DNA of 64,000 bases from assembly GCF_000003815.2 (NCBI RefSeq), contig NC_049984.1:989888-1053887 (forward strand), given 5' to 3'. The notes beneath the pieces are model-generated. The model did no database searches. It worked only from the letters and a program-made list of their open reading frames with translations, and was not told the DNA's origin. Position 1 is the first letter of the stretch. Each line of letters opens with the position of its first letter. This document shows positions 53,801 through 62,800 of this stretch, in pieces. This DNA is from Branchiostoma floridae. Taxonomy: Eukaryota > Chordata > Leptocardii > Amphioxiformes > Branchiostomatidae. Position numbers and translations under genes: made by a program.

Positions 53801-56800
53801 CTCGGCGCTACCCTCGGGACAGTGCTTCCCCGGGGGACAGATAACTGGGTTGGGGTGGCTGGAGCCGCGCGGGCAGTAGTAACCTGTGGGGTACATACAG
53901 CATTGTTAGTTTCAACTTGATTGGTCTAATGTTACAACTTGATTGGTCTAATGTTACAAGGAATCTGATTGGTCTCTTGCAGGGCAGTATTGTTAGAAAT
54001 AATCAAGCTTGTTTTGCAACATTTTGCAACATTATTGACAGTTCTAATTTAACTTTCTTTCTGTATGGTTCATGTAACTTGTTGATAATTCATTTAAGAA
54101 GTTGAAAGGAATTGTGACAAATGAGTTAATCTTTATCCATTAAATGGCACTGATGACTATGTCATTTTACAAATGGTTCACTGTGACTTCTCATTAGAAC
54201 CCTAACACTGGGCCATGATGATTGTCTTGTCATTGCACATCTGTCCCAAACAACAGAATCTCTGTATTTTGAATAAAGGGCTATGCCATGATAAAAAAGG
54301 AAGTCCTAGAGACCCAAGCATCAGTATAACACACCACCCACCTGCTTGGCACAGATCAGTTGGCTCGGTGAGTCCCAGTCCCTCACAGTACCTCCCCGGT
54401 GTGCAGTGGGTACAGTCCGACTCGCTATCCAGCCCAGTGGAGTTGGAGAACGTACCATTAGGGCAGGGGGTAGGGTCGAAGGTTCCCTCCCCGCAGTAGC
54501 GTCCCTCCGGACAGATCTGCTGGTCAGGGCGGGTGGACCCTTCCACACAATAGTAGCGGGGCAGGCAGAGCCCACTTACTGCAGTCAGGCCTGCAAGGCA
54601 TGGAGGAAACAGTAAGCTGTACAATGTTGTAAGGCACAAGTTGTGTAATTTCCCACTTGCACATGCACATACAGAGACGTATATAGAATCACATATAGAA
54701 ATACATTGCGACATGTGCCAAAAAGCAGCTACAGCAGTAACTGGATATGATTTTGGAAATATTCACAGATTTCAGGCCGGTAGCATTTGCTACCAGTAAG
54801 TGATATTAACAAAATCTGGTAAAAAGAAACAGGTTTTATTCCCCAAGTGTGAACTGGTATGTAAAGGAGTTGTGAAAAAACTTAGCAAAATAAATTGAAA
54901 TAAGATACATCAAAACACTTTGCTCATCTTACTCAAAGTAAAGTACAGTGAATTCATGAGGCGGTTTTCAAAACTACAGCAAAATTCTCAAAAAGATGCA
55001 GGCTTGTCAGTTTTTAATACAACTTGTACCTAACTTTACTAAGTGGAGAAATGCCATGATGTGCCAAGTGGCAGTTCACTGATCATGCAGTAAAAAGTAT
55101 AATCTCATACCTGTCTGGTTACAGAAGCTGCCAGCTGTACAGTTGAGGCACTCCCCCACGGCCTGCAGCCCCGGGGTGGGGCTGAACGTGCCCTCGGGGC
55201 AGGACACGGGCTCGTCTGTACCCTCGGGGCAGTAGGACCCAGCAGGGCAGACGTCAGCGTTGGGGCCTGGCAAAAACATAGACATACATGTAACAATTAC
55301 TCATGCATATTAAACACTTAAAGTGTAGGTTGTTTGGAAAGAATGGAAGGGGTTCATGGAAGAAAGGTTTTCAGAAAAAAGGTTTTCAGACAGGAGGAAC
55401 CAGCGGGGCAGATGTCAGCATTGGGACCTGGGAATAAACAGAACATAAAACTTATTCATGCGGAAACACTTGTAAGTGTAGATTGTTTGGAAACAATGGC
55501 TTGGAGGTGAAATGAGTAAAGTAAAAAGTAAGTAAGTAGGACCCATCAGGGTAGATGTCAGCATTGGGGCCTGGGAACAAGCAGAACGTTACTCATGCAC
55601 TATGTATAAGTACTGGAGCTAGTTCCCCTACCTAGTGTAGGAGTGGTAGTGTTTGCCCCCTCCTTACAGAAGTACCCAGCAGTGCTAAGACTGGGCTAAA
55701 TGCCCCCCACAAAAACTTGACTGAGCATATCTGATACCTATAAGCACTAGTGCTAGTTCCCCTACATACCCAGTGTAGGAGTGGTGATGTTTGCCCCCTC
55801 CTTACAGAAGTACCCAGCAGCGCTGAGACTGGGCTAAATGTCCCATACATGAACATTAGCATAACTGATATCTATAAGTACAGGAGCTAGTTCCCCTACC
55901 CAGTGTAGGAGTGGTTGTGTTGGCCCCCTCCTGGCAGAAGTACCCAGCAGCGCAGAACCTTGGCGGGGAGGCCAGCCCGTACTCATCGCAGGCGTAACGC
56001 CCCACACATGGCGTGCAGTCTGCCTCCGACTGGATTCCTGTGGGTGGGGGAAATACATCATGCTAAACAGTTAGATATATTCTATCAGAGCTTTAAACCA
56101 CAAGTTGCACAATTTCTTGAATTGGTATTAATGTTGTTTTGTTTTATTTTGCTTTCTTCAAATGATTATATTTGTTCTAACATGAAAAGACTGTAACCCC
56201 TTTCAATACTGAGGACAACAAATTTGTGTAAATAGCAAGTTTCTGAACTCACAAGCAAGACATAAAATCACAGCTGACATTTTGGTGACCATCTGTCACC
56301 TTCCGCAGGGCAATATTAATTTTTTATACGTCTTGGTTCTTAATAAAGAACCTCGTAATCGTAAACCTGCGAGAGGACCTACAGTTACAGTATCTTTGTA
56401 TGGTGTTGATAACACCTGTCCCAGGTGTTTCTAAAGTGTCTGAACACACCTGTATGAAGTGCTGAACTCACCTGTGAGGTTGTTGAATGTCCCTGGTGGA
56501 CAGGGGAACTCCTCTGCATACCTGGTCCCATTCGGACAGTAGTACCCCATGGGGCAGGTGTAGCTGCCGTGCCACACCACGGGACCAAATGTGGCGTTAC
56601 AGAAGTGACCTGCAGGGCAATCCTCACAGTCCCACTGCCCTGCTGTGTCCTGGTATGAACCTGGGGAAAACAACAGTGTTAAGGTTCCCTCTGTACAACA
56701 GTGACACCTTGTGGCCTAAAATGGCATTACAGATGATTGTAAAGTCGGATCAGGAATCAGAGCAGAATTAGGGGTTAAGGTCAGGGTAAGGGGTTACAGT

Positions 56801-59800
56801 TCGACAACAATAGTGTCCCTCCAGACAGGTGTGGTTACCAAGAGTCAGGTCAGGGTTAGGGGTTAAAGTTCAGGGGTTACCTACCTAAAGGACAGGGCTA
56901 AGGTGTGCTGTTGCCCTGGGGACAGTAGTGTCCCTGTGTCAGGTGTAGGGTCAGGGGTTAAGGTTCAGAGGTTACCTACCTGAGGGACAGGGTTGAGGTG
57001 TGCTGCTGCCCTGCGGACAGTAGTGACCCTGTGGTCAGGTGTAGGGTCAGGGTTAGGGGTTAAGGTTCAGAGGTCACTCACCTGAAGGACAGGGCTGAGG
57101 TGTGCTGCTGCCCTGCGGAGAGTAGTGACCCTGTGGACAGGTGTAGGGTTAGGGGTTATACGTCGCTACCCTCCGAAATACAATGGCGTTTTCCCTAGAA
57201 ACCGCAAGGTGGCAGTTCTTCACAGTAAGAGCAAACACAACATCCGGGCACTGACCCTCCCATCATCCTCTTTCCCGAAACTGCCCTTCTTCGAAGTGGT
57301 TTGTGGTATCGTTTTGTCTCTCGCTTCGGTGGTATTTTCCTACCTTAGCGGGACATTTTCTGTCCTTTTTAGTTCACAGTAGGTTCTTGAGACTTCATAG
57401 TCTCTTTAGGTCGCTTTGGACTTGGAGCCTGCACCGTCTGCATACTATCACCTTTTGCTGTTTCTTTCACAGCGTTTCTTTTCAGGCTCACGTGCTAGAC
57501 GGACATGTTCGAACATGCCCTGTTCTTCGTGTCTAGCGGTGATGATCAAAGTGATGATCCCAACCACGTCTACGGACCATGGTTGGAATCTGTACCCTCC
57601 TGTATCTTTGTGCAGGCAGGGAGTGCGTGACCCCTCCCACTGGCTGGGTTGTCACGCCTGAGTCTTACGCAATCCTCTGTCCTTCGTGGCAGCAGGTTTT
57701 CTGCGAGCAGTACCAGTGCTTGTCCGCCGCCACTTTGTTGCCGGCAGGCCTTCTTGAAGCACCCCCGCTGTTTTCCTATTACAGCGGGGCCAGGTACTGG
57801 GGTTTTTATGACCCAATCCCCTGTTGAACACTTGTATTGGAACGTGTTCACGAAGTTTAGCCGTCTCATGACTGACTTGAGACCGGCATTAGTTCAGTCC
57901 CGTCAGTTTCACGTGGTTCACGTGCGTGGGTTTTTTCGTTTCAGACGATAAACGTTCGAGGCGCGCTTTGCGTCCTCCACGTTATAAGCCCAGTTGCCCA
58001 CTGAGAACATACTCAGGGGTGTGGTACACGGAGGCCAAGGACCAGTCGGTCATGCGCCTCCTCCAGATTCGGAAATGTTTTCCGAGAATGTGGAGTACTC
58101 CGGTGCTATTACTGAACAGGTAAGTAGTCAGACTTTTCTGTACTGGAGAGGCCTTTCACTTTCCTTTTAGACCTCACCAAACCTGAACACAGGGAATGTT
58201 GTTTTCCCCTGGAGTTCTGGGTTGGTTTATGAAGAAAGGCTTCACACCTGGAACGAGGATTTCCTCGCTGATAAACCGTATCTTTTGACGGTTCTCAGGT
58301 GTAGACGGTCTCCGCCTCATCTCATAGCCGGTATTGAAAGCGAAATGGCGGTCTGTGTAACAGACTTTTTTAGCTATGCATGCCGCATAGCATGACGATT
58401 CGCTCCGGCTTAAACAATAAAGGCACTGCTTTGCAGGCCTTACAGTCCTTTTTGAAGGTCATTGACCTCTGGCAACCTCATTGACTCGTTCATGAGGATG
58501 GATTTCCTTGCGAACAGGCAAGGGCCATGAATGACAGGTAGGACCACGAATGGCCACCTGAATTTTGCGGGACATTTGAACGTTTGGGGTTTTGCCCCCA
58601 TGTCACCCAAATCAGACGCTTCGTGCATGATTGGGTTAAAAATAGGTTCTTGTGTCTGGCTAACTACAGTCAAAGACACAAATGATCACCTGACCAAAGC
58701 TAGCTGTAGCTAGTTTTGGGGACTTGCTATTCCCCAGAGGATAGCAGTCCGTAAGGCACCCAAGACGCCGATCGACAGGACTGGTATAACAGTCCGTTGG
58801 CCACAGTAACGCCTAACCGTTTGGTTTTTGGGCGTGGCTGCGGGGAGAAATCCCTTTCCTTCCGTGGCTGCTACAGGCCGGAAGGGTGTAAGGGACACCG
58901 CAGTTGGTAGGCAATAAGTAATTGCCTCGCCTCTTGTGCTTGAGCACAGGTCGCTCTTTGTGTGTGGTACCTTGCTGCCCCAGCTACAAGTAGATTTGAG
59001 GGATTTCTTGTTCCCTCTTGTGGACAAACATCTGTTCAGACCCTTGGGTACTGGGCGTTGTGTTGTCAGCTCGAGATGGACCGTTGTTTCATCTCTCAAG
59101 GCGACTCCGTCTTTTTGTCCCTCCAGAGGAGGTGACAGGGCCAGAAGTATGACTTGTGGCTTGTTTTCGCTTCAGCGGAATTGGGATCTCCTTAGAGAAT
59201 CCTCCAATCGGGGACTAATTTTTGGCCCCGTTTTTGGTTTTATGGTTCCAAAGAAAGATGGAACTTGGCGTCTAGTCATAGTTTCAGACCTCTGAAACAG
59301 TAGGGTGTTTTCAGAACACGTGAACTGGAGAACATCAAGGACGTGATGTCCCTCCTAAGTGGGGATGACTGGTTGGTATACCTGGACATCAAGGTTGCCT
59401 TTTTATTATCACACCAGTCACTTAGAAACTCCTGTTGTTTCTTTTCAGAAACAGTTGGGGAGTTTTTCAAGTAAAGTGTCCCAGGGTGCTCTGGCGCTCC
59501 TAGGACATATGCGGTTTTTAAACCAGTAGTTGGTGCCATCCGATTCAAAGGGATTCGGATAGTTTTTGTCTGGATGACTTGCTGAATCAGGCTCGTCTCG
59601 GGCAAAGCGTCTCCAGTACCTGCAAACGTGTTCGTTGTATGACGCATGATGTGGGTTTCCTGATCTTTTGGGAAAGTCCCAATTGATCTCAACCCAGCAG
59701 TTATCTTCCTGGATGGAAGTAAATCATTTGTCTTCTTATGACCTTATCTCTTCCTCAAGAGAAAAAGGTGAAGGTTTACAAGACTTGTACCTTCTTGCCT

Positions 59801-62800
59801 CATGTGTCTCTTTGGCACTTTGCCGAAGTGATAGGGCGCATGGATGTAGCGTCAGCGGTGGTCTTACATGCAACGCTCTTTCACTGGAGCTTGTAGAATG
59901 GTCTAAACGAGGCTCTGAAAGAGACTCGTCTGTGGGACACCGAAGTTGTGTTGTCCCCAGAAGCTCCCTCGGGACTAGCTACCGGGTCAACTTGCTTGCC
60001 ACGGTGGAGTAGTCGAGACTTTTGGGCGAGTCCGGTAGTTTAACTATCACAACGGACGACTCGCTTCAAGTCCGAGGAGCAGTTTTGCGGTGGACGCAGG
60101 ACGAGAAAACGGTTCCTCTCTTCAAGAGAGAGACACGTATTAGCGAGCTATTTTTAGAGCTCGCTACAACGTTTACTCGACCAAACCTGCTTTGCAAGCA
60201 ACAGTCAAGTCCACCTCAGGCTTATACATACGTCAGCAGTGGCGCACATATGTAGGCAAGGAAGTTGTTTTGCCAACTTCTATGCCAGACAGCCATAGCT
60301 TTGTGGTAGTGTGCCTCTTTAGGCAAGGGTTTGGTGTTTTCATCGGAACCCTTGCTGGGTCCGATTTCCGAGGCCGACTTGGCGCCTGGAGTGTTTCCAA
60401 GACCAAAACCAGTGGAGTTTTTCGCCCACTCCTTTTCCGCCAAGCGTATGCTTCAGTTCTACCAAAGGTCGATCTGTTCGCATCCAGGCTGAAATACAGC
60501 TGCGTTTGGCACTCTGTGCCTAGAACCAAAGGCGTGGAAGATCGACACTTTAAGTTGCAGGGGACAACTTGAGAGTGTACGGGATTCCACCTTTCTGCCT
60601 CCTCTCGAGTTATACGTTCTTATGAGAAATTTGCCTCGATCAGGCGAAATCTATGGCCATAGTTTTGGCCATCTCAACCGTGCTTTCTGTTCCTACAGGA
60701 ACTCTGGTTTGAGATCTACTGTCTTTTCCAATGGAACAAGACGGTGTTCCTCTTCCGGGTCAGAGGAAGTTCATCCTCGTTTGAGGTTACTCAGACCAAC
60801 AGCCCGGATAGTGTCAGACAAGCTCTGATCACTGCGGGTTTGTCGTCTGAGGCGCGCCGGCGGCACCTGTAGCGTGTGCTGCGCCGCAAGACTGTGTTCA
60901 CAGAAACAGTATCAGGCAGCCTGGAGTGCGAGACTAGGGCATTGGATCCGTCTAAGGCGACGGCCATGGAGGTCACTGATTACCTCTTGTGCCTTAATCA
61001 AGGGGGTCTTTTTTATAAGACCATAAATGTTCATGGCTCTGCGATTTTCTCAACTCGTCTGATCACAGACGGAGTCCAGTCAGAACAACACTGGTCTGAC
61101 TGGAGAGCCTTTAACTCTAAGCGGGTGTATTAAGCATACACGCGTGACCCTCCAAGACTGAGGTACTTAGTCTTGGGACGTGGGTACGATTCTGAGATTC
61201 CTTCAGACTTGGGAGCCATTAGGTCCCTGAATTTGAAACAGCTCTCGCTTAAGCCAATCTTGCAATTGATGGCTTTGTAATCTGCTGACAGATGTTGGAC
61301 TTTGGCGTCCTTGTATCTCATGCTGTACGAGAGTTTGTTTCCAGAGTTGTTTTGTTCTTATGGAACTAACAAATCTGATAGGCTGACTCAGCCTTACAGA
61401 GAGATCGTTGTTCGATTGCACCCAGATCTTAGAGAGATCTGGTGTGGTGAGACATATCTTACCTAAGGAGAAGTCACTCCTTTCCTAAGATCTTAGTGAG
61501 ATCTTATGTGTGGTGAGGCATTTCTTACCTAAGGAGAAGTCAATCTCCTATCAGACTAAGGGGTTTCTTCTTTAAGGCTGATAACCCAGTGGTGTCGGCC
61601 TTTTGGGCCAGTTGGCTGAAAGATGTTGGATCTTTCAGGCTTTGACACCAGTCTATTCAATGCTCATCCTCACCACAGCACTGCTGCTTCTGCATCGGTT
61701 TTTCCTTGAAGGATTTGTGAAAGCTGACAGACTGGGTGTCAGCCAGAACTTTCTAAGTTGTTGTCGGCCAGAGGCCGAGTCCGTTTGGGCAGAGCACACT
61801 TATCTCAGTTAACTTATAAGTGGCAAGACTGTACCCTTCGGGCACTACAGTCGGTTAGCTCTGCCTTTGCATCCGGCACTTACAGCTGTAAAATTGGGGG
61901 ATGAGACAGAAGCATCCTTCGATAGCAGCTGGATGACTCTGGAGGGAGGTGTGACTCTTAGAGGTCTAGTCTCCTGCTCCCATGGGGGCTTGGTGAGGCC
62001 AACAAGGTTTTAACCTTCTTGGTGAGTCTCAGTCTACCTCCTTCTCGCGGCTTTAAAGTCGCCATTGTATTTCGGAGGGTAGCGACGTATAAATGAAAGT
62101 TATCATACCTACCTGGTTAGATAACTACAGTTATACTAGCTACCCGGAGAAATACAATGTCCCACCCTCTTTATTTAGCCCGACCCAGGCTCGAGCGAGG
62201 TAGTTCGACTCGGGACGTTTCGGGAAAAGAGGATGATGGGAGGGTCAGTGCCCGGATGTTGTGTTTGCTCTTACTGTGAAGAACTGCCACCTTGCGGTTT
62301 CTAGGGAAAACGCCATTGTATTTCTCCGGGTAGCTAGTATAACTGTAGTTATCTAACCAGGTAGGTATGATAACTTTCATTTAAGATTCGAAGGTTACGT
62401 ACCTGAGGGACAGGGCTGAGGTGTGCTGCTGCCCTGTGGACAGGTGTAGGGTCAGGGTTAGAGGTGAAAGTTCAGAGGTTACCTACCTGAAGGACAGGGT
62501 TGAGGTGTGCTGCTGCCCTGCGGACAGTAGTGACCCTGAGGACAGGTGTAGTTCCCAGGTGTGGGGGTGACCTGGCCGGTGGGGCAGTAGTAGCCCTGGG
62601 TACAGTCTCCTGATGGTTCAGGCAGGCCCTCCCCTCCGCAGTACTGGCCTGTAAGTGAACACACATGGCAAACATGCACGTTAGAGCTTTTTACTGGTAT
62701 GTAGGCAAACATAAACCCTTAGAGGTATCTACTGGCCTGCAGGTAAATGTTCTATGCTAGAGCTTTGAAAGTTTGAGCAAGGTTTGATGTGTTGGTTTGG

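Larger units (their letters stand above)
57156..62380 (+). mobile_element. Degenerate DIRS-like tyrosine-recombinase retrotransposon (5,225 bp)
   Basis: Structure: left inverted terminal repeat (57156-57281), interior on the plus strand, internal complementary region (62060-62159) and right inverted repeat (62218-62380). The interior shows reverse transcriptase, RNase H and tyrosine recombinase traces in the usual DIRS order, with many stops and shifts, so it is dead. There is no target-site duplication, and both edges share TTA. Known: DIRS elements replicate through a circle inserted by their recombinase, which explains the lack of duplication. It lies antisense in the intron between exons 3 and 4. 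Confidence 0.85.

Noticed and set aside
56880-57150. Donor-side copies of exon 3 as usable mini-exons
   Set aside because: A possible CCACAG acceptor precedes them, but it would enter in the wrong phase relative to exon 2/3 borders and give a shift.
57156-62380. LTR retrovirus-like or DNA transposon identity for the 5.2-kb element
   Set aside because: There are no direct long terminal repeats or target-site duplication. The inverted ends with an internal complementary region and a recombinase-like third frame fit DIRS instead.
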